The position numbers were made by a program, and so were the translations under genes. From Kiloniella sp. (GTDB taxonomy: Bacteria > Pseudomonadota > Alphaproteobacteria > UBA7985), in the NCBI GenBank assembly GCA_002690455.1, contig NZET01000002.1, forward strand, positions 1-61,574: 61,574 bases of DNA. Reading direction: 5' to 3'. Below are positions 1-8,470 of this stretch, piece by piece. Numbering within the stretch: position 1 is the stretch's first letter; every line of letters begins with the position of its first letter. The notes below the pieces were generated by a model, which saw only the letters and a program-made list of their open reading frames with translations, was not told where the DNA came from and searched no databases.

Positions 1-18
1 GCAGTCTTATTTTGCTGC

Positions 19-94
<76 letters not shown>

Positions 95-236
95 CCTCCC
101 TCGGGGGGTGGCAGAGCAGCTGGAATTGCTTCCGACTTCTTCCGTTTCAACACGCCTGCGTGCTTTCTCGCGCGTCAGTCAGACTGACCAGCCTCAAACG
201 TCATGGCTGGCCGGCAGGGGAGGAAGAGAGGGAAAC

Positions 237-1265
237 GTGCGCAGCTCAAAAACCATCCACGTTATTTCTGCCCACGCAGAAGGTGAAGTCGGCGATGTTA
301 TCGTTGGCGGTGTGTTGCCTCCGCCCGGTAACAGCCTGTGGGAACAGCGTCGTTGGATTGCGCAGGACCAGCGCTTGCGCAATTTCGTGCTGAACGAGCC
401 CCGTGGCGGGGTTTTTCGCCACGTCAATTTACTGGTCCCGCCCAAGCACCCGGAGGCTGACGCCGCCTTTATCATCATGGAGCCCGAAGACACGCCCCCG
501 ATGTCGGGCTCGAACTCCATCTGCGTTGCCACTGTCCTGCTTGACGCTGGAATCGTGCCGATGGTTGAGCCGGAAACTGTGATAAATCTTGAAGCTCCGG
601 GCGGTTTGGTGCGGGTACGGGCCCAGTGCGTCAACGGCAAAGCCGAGCGCATATTTGTCCAGAATTTACCCTCTTTTTCAGCTGATCTAGACTTGCCGTT
701 GCAAGTTGACGGGCTGGGTAGCATCCGGGTCGACACTGCCTACGGCGGCGACAGCTTTGTTGTTGTTGATGCGGGAGCGCTGGGGCTAGAAATCGTGGCG
801 GAGGAGGCCCACCGCATCGCTAAACTGGGGGTCAGCATCACAAATGCCGCCAACCAGCAGCTGACATTCAGCCACCCTGAAAACCCTGACTGGACTCACT
901 TTTCGTTCTGCCTGTTCGCTGGGCCGCTGAGCAGAGGCATCGATGGGCTCGAAGCCCGCGCCGCCGTCGCGATCCAGCCCGGAAAGGTGGACCGCTCGCC
1001 GACAGGCACGGCACTGTCTGCCCGGATGGCGATCCTGCACGCGCAGGGCGAGATGGTCGTAGGGGACAGCTTAACTGTTACATCGTTGATAGACTCGACC
1101 TTCCGCGGCAGGATTGTTGCCGAAACCAGCGTCGGCGGCCGTCCGGCGGTGGTGCCCGAAATCTCTGGTCGCGGCTGGATCACCGGTACGCACCAGCACA
1201 TGCTGGATCCCGATGATCCCTGGCCCGAAGGCTATAGGCTCTCTGACACCTGGGGTGCGCGCTAA
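237..1265 (+). CDS. Proline racemase superfamily enzyme (hydroxyproline epimerase/dehydratase-like), Ser/Thr active-site variant
   Basis: A 342-residue member of the proline racemase / 4-hydroxyproline epimerase / trans-3-hydroxy-L-proline dehydratase superfamily. I start it at GTG 237, behind a purine-rich AGGAAGAGAGG, because family homology begins there ([13 protein letters not shown]); an in-frame ATG at 108 would add an unlike leader. The two catalytic positions are visible. MSGSN (Ser90) stands where racemases have MCGHN or MCGHG, and DRSPTGTA (Thr256) stands where epimerases have DRSPCGTG. Known racemases use two Cys, while trans-3-hydroxyproline dehydratases have Cys plus Thr. With both Cys absent, two-base epimerisation is unlikely, and a dehydratase-type or other reaction is my inference. 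Its stop overlaps the convergent RraA-like gene by 4 bp. The substrate is probably a proline derivative but is unproven. Confidence 0.85.
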   Translation: MRSSKTIHVISAHAEGEVGDVIVGGVLPPPGNSLWEQRRWIAQDQRLRNFVLNEPRGGVFRHVNLLVPPKHPEADAAFIIMEPEDTPPMSGSNSICVATVLLDAGIVPMVEPETVINLEAPGGLVRVRAQCVNGKAERIFVQNLPSFSADLDLPLQVDGLGSIRVDTAYGGDSFVVVDAGALGLEIVAEEAHRIAKLGVSITNAANQQLTFSHPENPDWTHFSFCLFAGPLSRGIDGLEARAAVAIQPGKVDRSPTGTALSARMAILHAQGEMVVGDSLTVTSLIDSTFRGRIVAETSVGGRPAVVPEISGRGWITGTHQHMLDPDDPWPEGYRLSDTWGAR

Positions 1266-1951
1266 AGCCCGAAGACATCTCCGGCTGCCTTTCCCGAAGC
1301 CAGCGCGGCAATCCAGCGCTGCTCAAGCCCAATTTTTGCCTTCGCTGCATCGAGATGCGCCCGCGCCAGATCCGCATCCAGTACAATCAACCCGTCGGCA
1401 TCGCCAAGAATGAGATCACCGGCGTTGACGGGGCAGCCCCCGACATCAATGCCGCCAAACAGGGCACCGCCGGCAGCCGACGTCGGCCCGCGTGGATTGA
1501 TCCCGCGCGCGAACACCGGAAAATCTGGCCAACTACCAAGTTGGTCGATATCCCGCACCGCACCGTCTACCACCAGACCCGCACAGCCCTTGGCGCGCAG
1601 GTGCCCGCCGAGGATCTCCCCGATCATCGCAAAGTCCGTCCGCGCTTGTGCTGCGACCACAACCACATCGCCAGCCTGCACTTGGTCGAGCGCCAGCACC
1701 ACGGCGCCGAAGTCTGGCGGATTGCACTGCACCGTCAGGGCTCTGCCACGCAAGCTCAGCCGCGCCTCCTGCCCGGCGGGAAGGCGGGTACGCAGGGCAA
1801 GAGCGGGGTCAATCTGCCCTTCGGGTATCAGGTCGACGGCGACGCTGACCGGGATATCGGCCCAGGCAGCGATCTCCGCATTGCTGAGCCAGTTGCCTGT
1901 GTTTTGGGTCTGCGTGCCAGTTGTCTCTTCGCTATGAACAGTTATCGCCAT
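1262..1951 (-). CDS. RraA-like / 4-hydroxy-4-methyl-2-oxoglutarate aldolase family protein
   Basis: A 229-residue RraA-fold protein. The family signature is clear in the middle of the chain: [12 protein letters not shown] followed by LVVDGAVRD, the segments that supply the metal- and pyruvate-binding Arg and Asp in HMG/CHA aldolases. Class II pyruvate aldolases of this fold cleave 4-hydroxy-2-oxo acids to pyruvate and a second oxo acid. RNase-E-inhibiting RraA proteins share the fold but are shorter and lack this catabolic context. It lies 3 bp downstream of the aminotransferase gene on the same strand, so the two are probably co-transcribed. Together with the 2-hydroxyacid dehydrogenase further along, this suggests keto-acid catabolism; the actual substrate is unknown. 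Confidence 0.8.
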   Translation of the reverse strand: MAITVHSEETTGTQTQNTGNWLSNAEIAAWADIPVSVAVDLIPEGQIDPALALRTRLPAGQEARLSLRGRALTVQCNPPDFGAVVLALDQVQAGDVVVVAAQARTDFAMIGEILGGHLRAKGCAGLVVDGAVRDIDQLGSWPDFPVFARGINPRGPTSAAGGALFGGIDVGGCPVNAGDLILGDADGLIVLDADLARAHLDAAKAKIGLEQRWIAALASGKAAGDVFGL

Positions 1952-1954
1952 GGT

Positions 1955-3181
1955 TCAGCCTATCCGTGCCAGCAGGCGTTCGGTCGCGCGGGCAAGGCGG
2001 ACCACCGCCTCCTCCAACCGGTCGGCATCGTTGATGGTAAAGTTCAGTCTTATGCCGCGTCGAAACTCCTCCTGTGAGTCGAATACGCTGCTTGGGGTGA
2101 CACAGACTAATTCTTCCAACCCGATCTTGAACAGCTCATCGGTATTCAGCCTTTCGTCTTTGGCCGCCGCCCAAACGAACATGCCGCCTTCGGGGAATTG
2201 CCAATCAAAGAAATCGGTCAAGTGGCGGTCCATGGCGGCGAGCAACGCGTTGCGGCGCTCCCCATAGAGGCGCAACATTACCGGGTTCATTGCTTCAATG
2301 AGCCCGGCATCAAAAATCTTGCAGGTCATCCGCTGTGTCAGGCCACTGGTGCACAAATCCGAGCCCTGCTTGGCGGTGACAAGGGCCGCGATCATCTCTG
2401 GCACGGCGATCACCCAGCCCACGCGCAGGCCCGGGGCGACCATTTTCGACAGGGTGCCCAGATAGATCACCGGACCCTGATAAGGGCCGGGCGCGGAGGA
2501 CTCCTGCTCCGCCGAAAGTTCGAGTGCGCTGGGCGGAATTGGTCCATCGTAGCTCAGACCGCCGTAGGGATCATCCTCCACCAACCAGGCGCCAGTCTGG
2601 CGGGCGGCGTCGATCAGGTCGCGCCGGGTCTGCTCGGGAACCAGCCGTCCCGTGGGGTTGGAGAAATTCGGTACAATGTACGCGAACTTAGCACCGGTCA
2701 TCGCGCCGATCAGGTCGACGTCGTTGGTCTGCAGGTTCATGTTGCGGAACTGCGGGCGGCGAGGGCGCCAGGCGTCGAGCGCCCCCAGATAGGTGGGGAA
2801 CTGCCCGGCCATGGTGTCCCCTTCGTTGAGAAGGACCTTGCCGATTAGGTCCAGCGCCTGCATCCCGCTGGTGGTGATCAGCACATTTTCGGGGGTCAGG
2901 TGCAGGGTTTCAGTGGAATACCGCTGCGCTACGGCGGCGCGCAGGTCAGGCAAGCCTTCGATGGTGCCATAACCAAGCGTCTCATTGGGGAACTCGGCAA
3001 TCGACTGAGCAGCAATCTCTGACAGCCTATCGACAGGGTAGACCTGGGGATCTGGCAGGCCGCCAGCAATGTTGATCAAGCCGGGGATCTGTCCGGCCGC
3101 GAGAAAGGCGCGAGTGATGTCATTGGTATCATCGAGCCACCCCGCAAATGACGCGGGTGAGGGGGCCTGAGATTGGGGCAT
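1955..3181 (-). CDS. PLP-dependent aminotransferase (class I/II fold, 2-aminoadipate-transaminase/MocR-domain type)
   Basis: A fold-type I aminotransferase of about 408 residues. Visible family marks are the cofactor-pocket segment NFSNPTGRL, the VEDDPYGGLSY segment with the PLP-nitrogen Asp and phenol-contacting Tyr, and LGTLSKMVAPGLRVGW with the Schiff-base Lys. There is no GntR helix-turn-helix domain, so this is the free-standing enzyme rather than a MocR regulator. I prefer ATG 3181 (MPQSQ...), preceded by GAGG. An ATG at 3271 adds 30 residues with no resemblance to the family. It probably forms an operon with the RraA-like gene 3 bp downstream. Substrate cannot be read from sequence; proteins of this type include 2-aminoadipate, valine and aromatic transaminases. 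Confidence 0.85.
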   Translation of the reverse strand: MPQSQAPSPASFAGWLDDTNDITRAFLAAGQIPGLINIAGGLPDPQVYPVDRLSEIAAQSIAEFPNETLGYGTIEGLPDLRAAVAQRYSTETLHLTPENVLITTSGMQALDLIGKVLLNEGDTMAGQFPTYLGALDAWRPRRPQFRNMNLQTNDVDLIGAMTGAKFAYIVPNFSNPTGRLVPEQTRRDLIDAARQTGAWLVEDDPYGGLSYDGPIPPSALELSAEQESSAPGPYQGPVIYLGTLSKMVAPGLRVGWVIAVPEMIAALVTAKQGSDLCTSGLTQRMTCKIFDAGLIEAMNPVMLRLYGERRNALLAAMDRHLTDFFDWQFPEGGMFVWAAAKDERLNTDELFKIGLEELVCVTPSSVFDSQEEFRRGIRLNFTINDADRLEEAVVRLARATERLLARIG

Positions 3182-3330
3182 CGGTAAGGTTGCCTCAGCG
3201 TTGTGGGAAAGACTGCGCTTCTGCACGATTGTGAGCTTGTTATACTTCACGCAATTACGATCTTGGGACATTGCGCGGTTGGCGGAAAGTCAAAAACGCG
3301 GGCAGATTGCCGCGATCGGTGTTGAACGGT

Positions 3331-4707
3331 CTATGGCGCAGCCGGTGCTACCATATCCTGCATCCAGAACCGCTGCCACCAGAACCGGTGCAGCAACAGG
3401 AGCGCGGCGCAGCTCAGGCCGGCAACCAGCCCCAGCCAGATGCCTATAGCTCCCAGAGGTGTCCAGAACCCGAGCAAGTAACCCGTAGGCAAGCCAACCA
3501 GCCAATAGCTGACCGCCGCTTGAATCATCGGAACGCGTGTGTCTTGCACACCACGAAGCAAGGCGAGGGCCATGGCTTGCGTCCCGTCGGCGAGTTGGAA
3601 CAGTGCAGCCATTGCCAGCAGGCCGACCCCAATGGTGATGATGGCCAGCCGGTCTGGGTCAGCGGGGTCAAGGAACAGGCTGATAAGGGTTTTGGGCATT
3701 CCGAGGAAGGCCGCCATGGTGAAAACAACCATTGTCATCGCTAGCATAAAGCTCACCTGACCGCCGCGGAGCAGTCCGCTGATGTCACTCGTACCATAAG
3801 CCCGCCCGGCGCGCACGGTTGCCGCCTGACTCAGTCCGATGTGAACCATGAAGGTGGTCGAGGCCAGTTGCAGCGCAATGCCGTGGGCGGCCAGTGGCAG
3901 TGTCCCCACCCAGCCGACCATGATCGCCGAGGCCGCGAACATTCCGCTTTCTGCAAGATGGGTCAGGCCGATAGGCCAGCCCAGCCTGAATACGCTGCGC
4001 AAAGCTTCCGGATCTGGACGCCATAGCCGTTGGAGCAAAGCATGTTCAGGGAAAACCCGAAGGGCATAGAGTCCGAGACCCAGCAGCATCAGGCTGTGGT
4101 TAATCAGGCTGGCCAGCGCTGCGCCCGCGATGCCCATTTCGGGGAAGCCCCATTTACCAAAGATGAGCACCCAGTTTGCCAGCGCATTGCCCAGGGCCCC
4201 GACAATCGTCACCCACAGCACAATGTTGGCCCGCTCCTGTGCCGCCATATAACTCTTCAACACCATTACCAGCAGCGCAGGAAACATTCCAACGCCGGCA
4301 ATCCGTAAGTATGTCTGTGCCAGATCGGCAATGACTGGTTCTTGGCCCAGCAGTCGCAGGATCGGGCCTGACCACCAGAGCAGCGGGAACAGCAACATGC
4401 CGATTGCCACCGACAGCCACAGTCCCATGCGGGTCACTCGTCGTACTTGCGCTGTATCGCCGGCGCTCGATGCCGAGGCGACCATGGGCATGACGGCAAA
4501 GGAGAAGCCGCTGGCCATGACAAACAGCATGAAGAACAGTCCGGTGGCCAGCACTCCGGCAGCCAGCGCTTCGACATCGTACCAGCCCAGCATGATTGTA
4601 TCCGTCAACCCGACCGCGGCGTTGGCAAGGTGACTTCCGATCAACGGAATGCCGAGAAGAAGCATCGCCCGCGTGTGCTGCCTGTAACTTATCGTACTCT
4701 GTGACAT
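3331..4707 (-). CDS. MATE family multidrug/metabolite efflux transporter
   Basis: A 458-residue integral membrane protein with about twelve hydrophobic segments, the usual length and topology of MatE/NorM exporters. Two homologous halves are recognisable, each starting with a GxPLIGSHLANAAVG- or GWPIGLTHLAESG-like helix; the repeated motif is what identifies the family. These proteins sit in the inner membrane and export cationic drugs or metabolites using Na+ or H+ gradients. It is on the same strand as its neighbours, about 150 bp from the aminotransferase start, so shared transcription is possible but not shown. The C-terminus ends in a short basic/aromatic tail. Confidence 0.9.
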   Translation of the reverse strand: MSQSTISYRQHTRAMLLLGIPLIGSHLANAAVGLTDTIMLGWYDVEALAAGVLATGLFFMLFVMASGFSFAVMPMVASASSAGDTAQVRRVTRMGLWLSVAIGMLLFPLLWWSGPILRLLGQEPVIADLAQTYLRIAGVGMFPALLVMVLKSYMAAQERANIVLWVTIVGALGNALANWVLIFGKWGFPEMGIAGAALASLINHSLMLLGLGLYALRVFPEHALLQRLWRPDPEALRSVFRLGWPIGLTHLAESGMFAASAIMVGWVGTLPLAAHGIALQLASTTFMVHIGLSQAATVRAGRAYGTSDISGLLRGGQVSFMLAMTMVVFTMAAFLGMPKTLISLFLDPADPDRLAIITIGVGLLAMAALFQLADGTQAMALALLRGVQDTRVPMIQAAVSYWLVGLPTGYLLGFWTPLGAIGIWLGLVAGLSCAALLLLHRFWWQRFWMQDMVAPAAP

Positions 4708-4804
4708 TGGCCGCCTTGGGACGAAGCCTCAGCCCAAATCGCTTGGCCTGAGGTCATGTTAGGGGACGATGATCGCCCGTTTCATGGCCACGATCAAGCG
4801 GTCT

Positions 4805-5269
4805 TTAGCTCCCTTCGGACACTGCGTTCGGGTCGGGACCGAAGCGGTTGTCCCCAACGGTGCCGCGGATAAATCCGTTCCAGATGAACAGCAACAGTGG
4901 TCCGATCGCGGGGACAAAGATCAACAGGAAGAACCAGCCCCCTTTTCCACAGTCATGCAGTCGCTTTACCGAGCCTGCTATCGTGGCCCACAGGAAGGCG
5001 AGGCTGGCGACGAACATGGTCAGCATCATCACCAAAAAGCCGACAATTTGCGTACCGCCGACCATTGGCGGTTCCGTCTCTGTCGTGGCCGCTGTCAACA
5101 GCTGGGTACCCCATTCGACGATGCCAAAGACCAGTGCCAGCAGTAACAGAAGTACCCACAGACCGACATAAAGCAGCAGCAGTGGAATGGTGAATCGCAG
5201 CCAGTATTCAGCGCGTGACATGCGGCCCTGAAACGAGAAAAGCATGTAAATCAGCGAGCGGCGTTGCAT
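4805..5269 (-). CDS. DUF805 family inner-membrane protein
   Basis: A 154-residue membrane protein with the DUF805 hallmark near its start (FQGRMSRAEYWLRF) and three or four hydrophobic helices. The second half carries the typical RLHDCGKGGW segment, followed by a final helix and an NRFGPDP tail. Function of the family is unknown. I choose ATG 5269 (MQRRSLIYML) because GGAGGA lies just upstream; the in-frame ATG at 5284 adds five residues and has no comparable ribosome binding site. It stands alone between the MATE and dehydrogenase genes, all on the minus strand. Confidence 0.85.
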   Translation of the reverse strand: MQRRSLIYMLFSFQGRMSRAEYWLRFTIPLLLLYVGLWVLLLLLALVFGIVEWGTQLLTAATTETEPPMVGGTQIVGFLVMMLTMFVASLAFLWATIAGSVKRLHDCGKGGWFFLLIFVPAIGPLLLFIWNGFIRGTVGDNRFGPDPNAVSEGS

Positions 5270-5345
5270 CTGAACATCCTCCAACCGGCATTGATTTGGG
5301 TGTAGTACACTATATCGAGACAGAAGGCATAGTCATTGCCGGGAA

Positions 5346-6317
5346 TCAGAGAGCGTCGGGTGGGCTATCGCCTTTGAAGAAGGCGACGAGGTTCTCAACC
5401 ACTTTCAGACCCATGGCCGTCCGCGTTTCGAGTGTGGCGGAGCCCAAATGCGGGTTGAGAACGCAGTTGGTTAGACCCAGCAATCCGGGGTGGACCCGGG
5501 GCTCTTCGGCGAAGACATCGAGACCGGCACCGGCAATGGTTCCGGCTTGCAAAGCATCGACCAAGGCATCCTCATCCACCACATCGCCGCGCGCGGTGTT
5601 AATCAGAAATGCATGGGGCTGCATCTGGTTGAGGCGATCGGCGTTGATCAGGTGGCGGGTTTCTGCACCGCCGGGGCAGTGAAGCGAAACGAAGTCGGCT
5701 ACTTTCAGTACCGCTTCGACACTTTCCAATTGCTGGGCGCCAAGACCTTGAGCGACTGCCGTTTCAATGCGGCTACGGTTATGAAAAACGATTTGCATGC
5801 CAAAGCCGAAGTGCGCGCGCCGGGCCATGGCCTGTCCGATACGGCCAAAGCCGATGATTCCTAGTGTCTTGCCAGTGACCTGTGTCCCCAGTCGATCCGT
5901 GGGGCTCCAGCCCGTCCACTGACCGTCGCGAACATGCCAGTCACCCAATGAAATGCCACGTGCCACGGCCAGTAGCAGGCCCATGGACTGATCAGCCGTC
6001 GCATCGGTCAACACGCCCGGGGTGTTGGTGACCACCAACCCACTGTTTCGCGCTGCGTCGATATCGATGTGGTTGAAGCCAACACCGAAGTTTCCAAGGA
6101 TGCGCGTGCGTCGCCCTGCCTGCGCGTAAACCGAAGGCGGGAGATGGTCGATCACCGTAGGGGCAATAGCGTCGAAGTCGCGCAGGGCGGCCTGCCAGAC
6201 CTCTGCAGGCATAGGCAGGGGGCCTTCGTGCACCTCTACCTCAAAATGCGTGCGCATGGTGTCAACGGCCTCTGTTGGCCAGGGGGTGGTAATCAGAACC
6301 TTATTGGTGGGTGCCAT
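5346..6317 (-). CDS. D-isomer-specific 2-hydroxyacid dehydrogenase (glyoxylate/hydroxypyruvate reductase type)
   Basis: A 323-residue NAD(P)-dependent dehydrogenase interconverting 2-oxoacids and D-2-hydroxyacids. The Rossmann motif GIIGFGRIGQAM covers residues 153-164. The catalytic triad is present: Arg243 in NTARGDVVDE, Glu271/272 in LDVFAEEP, and His290 in LNPHLGS. The family signature around GNFGVGFNHIDIDAA is intact. Length is normal and nothing looks broken. Glyoxylate or hydroxypyruvate are the likeliest substrates for this sequence type; a role clearing keto acids made by the nearby aldolase or aminotransferase is inference. Its promoter probably lies in the 277-bp gap shared with the divergent nucleoside hydrolase. 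Confidence 0.88.
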   Translation of the reverse strand: MAPTNKVLITTPWPTEAVDTMRTHFEVEVHEGPLPMPAEVWQAALRDFDAIAPTVIDHLPPSVYAQAGRRTRILGNFGVGFNHIDIDAARNSGLVVTNTPGVLTDATADQSMGLLLAVARGISLGDWHVRDGQWTGWSPTDRLGTQVTGKTLGIIGFGRIGQAMARRAHFGFGMQIVFHNRSRIETAVAQGLGAQQLESVEAVLKVADFVSLHCPGGAETRHLINADRLNQMQPHAFLINTARGDVVDEDALVDALQAGTIAGAGLDVFAEEPRVHPGLLGLTNCVLNPHLGSATLETRTAMGLKVVENLVAFFKGDSPPDAL

Positions 6318-6594
6318 CGTGGCTCAACCTCACTGTGGATCAGATGCAGCGAGGCACAACAGGGGATCAAGCGCACGGCAAATGCAAGCCCCGCGCGGCC
6401 GTCTTTGCCCCTTACGACCCGCAAAGTGACGGAGCCAAGTCGATGAGTCGTCTGCAGCTGTGCTGTCTGTGTTTTTCTGGATGCGTGCAGTGACCTTTCG
6501 CCCGGCGCCACCCTTTTTTCGCCGCACAATCTGTGCCACCGTTGCAGGGTTGCGCCGCGGTTCGGGGCAGGGCCACGGAAGGAGGCATAAGCCA

Positions 6595-7539
6595 ATGGGT
6601 GAGAAAATCCTGATCGATACCGACCCTGGGATCGACGACGCTTTTGCCATTCTCTACGCGCTTAAATCACCGGATTTCGACGTGCTTGGGCTGACCAGTA
6701 TTTATGGCAACGCCAGCATCGAGCAGACCACGCACAACGCTCGCGCGCTCGTTGACATGGGCGGACAAGCCTGCCCCGTGGCGCAGGGGGCAGCGGACCC
6801 TCTGACCATCGAGCGTCGTGCCTTCCCGGTCATGGTGCATGGAGAGGACGGCTTTGGCGGCTTCTCGCCCGCGCAGATCAAGGCGCCGTTGGTTCAGGGG
6901 AGCGCAGCGGGGTTCATCATTGACACCCTCCGCGCCCATCCCGGCGAAGTTACGCTGGTGCCCATCGGTCCACTGACCAACATCGCTCTGGCACTTCAGC
7001 AAGCGCCCGATATCGCCCAGCTGGCAAAGGGTGTTTCGATCATGGGCGGGGCAGTCAACGTGAACGGCAATGTTACCCCGGCAGCCGAGGCGAATATCTA
7101 TGACGACCCCGAGGCAGCAGAGATCGTCTTTGGAGCGCCATGGACGGTGACGATGCTCGGCCTCGATGCGACCCATCAGGTGCCGCTAACCCGCGCCAAC
7201 GTGGCTCGAATTGAAGCAGATGGCGGCATGAACGGACGCTTTCTCGCAGCCGCTGCAGTGCAGTACTTTGACTTTCATGCTGAGGTCGTGGGGCTGGATT
7301 TCTGTCACTTCCATGACCCGTCGGCGCTGATTGCCCTGTGCCGGCCTGACCTGTTCACTCGACAACCGTCGAGCGTGCGGGTGGTGTGTGAAGGCTTCGC
7401 CGCCGGCAAGACAATCGCCAAGCCCATTCAGCGGTTCACCGCGCAACCCGGCTGGGATGAGCGTGCCCGGGTCGAGGTCTGCATTGATGCGGATGGTGCT
7501 GGGGTCATTAATCATTATCTGGAGGTGATGACCGCATGA
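6595..7539 (+). CDS. Inosine-uridine-preferring nucleoside hydrolase (IunH/RihA family)
   Basis: A 314-residue enzyme that hydrolyses the N-glycosidic bond of ribonucleosides. The calcium-binding DTDPGIDD motif, diagnostic for the family, is at residues 8-15, and ANIYDDPEAA and VTMLGLDATH segments follow. Start is ATG 6595, 9 bases after GGAGG; an open frame extends upstream to 6460 but has no family similarity. It overlaps the ribokinase gene by 4 bp (ATGA), so the two are translationally coupled. This gives a complete salvage step: the hydrolase releases base and ribose, and the kinase phosphorylates the ribose. Confidence 0.92.
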   Translation: MGEKILIDTDPGIDDAFAILYALKSPDFDVLGLTSIYGNASIEQTTHNARALVDMGGQACPVAQGAADPLTIERRAFPVMVHGEDGFGGFSPAQIKAPLVQGSAAGFIIDTLRAHPGEVTLVPIGPLTNIALALQQAPDIAQLAKGVSIMGGAVNVNGNVTPAAEANIYDDPEAAEIVFGAPWTVTMLGLDATHQVPLTRANVARIEADGGMNGRFLAAAAVQYFDFHAEVVGLDFCHFHDPSALIALCRPDLFTRQPSSVRVVCEGFAAGKTIAKPIQRFTAQPGWDERARVEVCIDADGAGVINHYLEVMTA

Positions 7540-8435
7540 ACGCCAAGAGCCGCGTGATCGTTTTTGGGTCCATCAATGTCGATCTGGTTGCTGAAGTCGA
7601 TCGGCTGCCCGGTCCGGGAGAGACCATCAAGACGACCCGCTATAGCGCGTTGCCCGGTGGCAAGGGCGCAAATCAGGCGCTGGCTGCCGCTCGAAACGGC
7701 GCCGTTACGCTGATGGCCGGGGCGGTCGGTTCAGACGGGCAGGGGCCGACAGCATTGGCGCAACTGCGCAGCGCTGGTGTTGATCTGACCGCGGTGGGAG
7801 GGGTCGAGGGCCCCTCGGGGCTGGCCATGATCGCGGTTGACGCGGGTGGGGAGAATCAGATTATCGTGGTTTCCGGGGCTAACGACGCAGCGACGTGCGC
7901 TCATCTGCCTGAACTTGGCCAAAGCGACTGGCTGGTCACGCAGAATGAGATCAACTGGACAGAGACGGCTCAAGCCCACCAAAGAGCGCGGGGGCAGGGT
8001 GCAAGCGTGATCCACAATACCGCCCCCGCCCATAGGCTTTCGGCGCAGGACATGGCTCAGATCAACGTACTGATCGCGAACGAGCACGAATTGACCCAAG
8101 CCGCTGGGTTCGAGGTTGCGCGGGCAGTCAGTCCTGATGAGGAAGCGCGTGCGCTTCTGACCGCTGGTGTGGGCGCGGTGGTGCTGACACTGGGTGCCAA
8201 AGGTGCAGCGCTCTATCAGGGTGATGAACCGGTCTTAACCGTTCCCGCCGTTGCAGCTGAGGTGCGCGACACGACCGGGGCAGGGGATGCCTTCGTCGGT
8301 GCGCTGGCAGCTGCGCTTGCTGCTGGTGAAGCTCTGCCCGACGCGGTTGCAACCGCCAACCGCTATGCTGCTCGCGTTTGCGAGGTACTGGGTGCCCAGA
8401 CCCCACCGGCACTGCTTCAGACACCTGAATTCTGA
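7536..8435 (+). CDS. rbsK: Ribokinase (PfkB family)
   Basis: A 299-residue PfkB-type sugar kinase that phosphorylates D-ribose to ribose-5-phosphate. Signature 1 is at the N-terminus (GGKGANQALAAAR, residues 41-53). Signature 2 is DTTGAGDAFVGA near residue 245, with Asp251 as the expected catalytic base. NEHE at residues 182-185 matches the conserved ribokinase segment. Length fits RbsK. It overlaps the stop of the nucleoside hydrolase by 4 bp, so its likely job is capturing ribose released by that enzyme. Another PfkB sugar specificity cannot be excluded, but the operon partner favours ribose. Confidence 0.88.
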   Translation: MNAKSRVIVFGSINVDLVAEVDRLPGPGETIKTTRYSALPGGKGANQALAAARNGAVTLMAGAVGSDGQGPTALAQLRSAGVDLTAVGGVEGPSGLAMIAVDAGGENQIIVVSGANDAATCAHLPELGQSDWLVTQNEINWTETAQAHQRARGQGASVIHNTAPAHRLSAQDMAQINVLIANEHELTQAAGFEVARAVSPDEEARALLTAGVGAVVLTLGAKGAALYQGDEPVLTVPAVAAEVRDTTGAGDAFVGALAAALAAGEALPDAVATANRYAARVCEVLGAQTPPALLQTPEF

Positions 8436-8470
8436 GCGCTGATCCTCATCCTGCTTCGGGTGTTGTCCTC

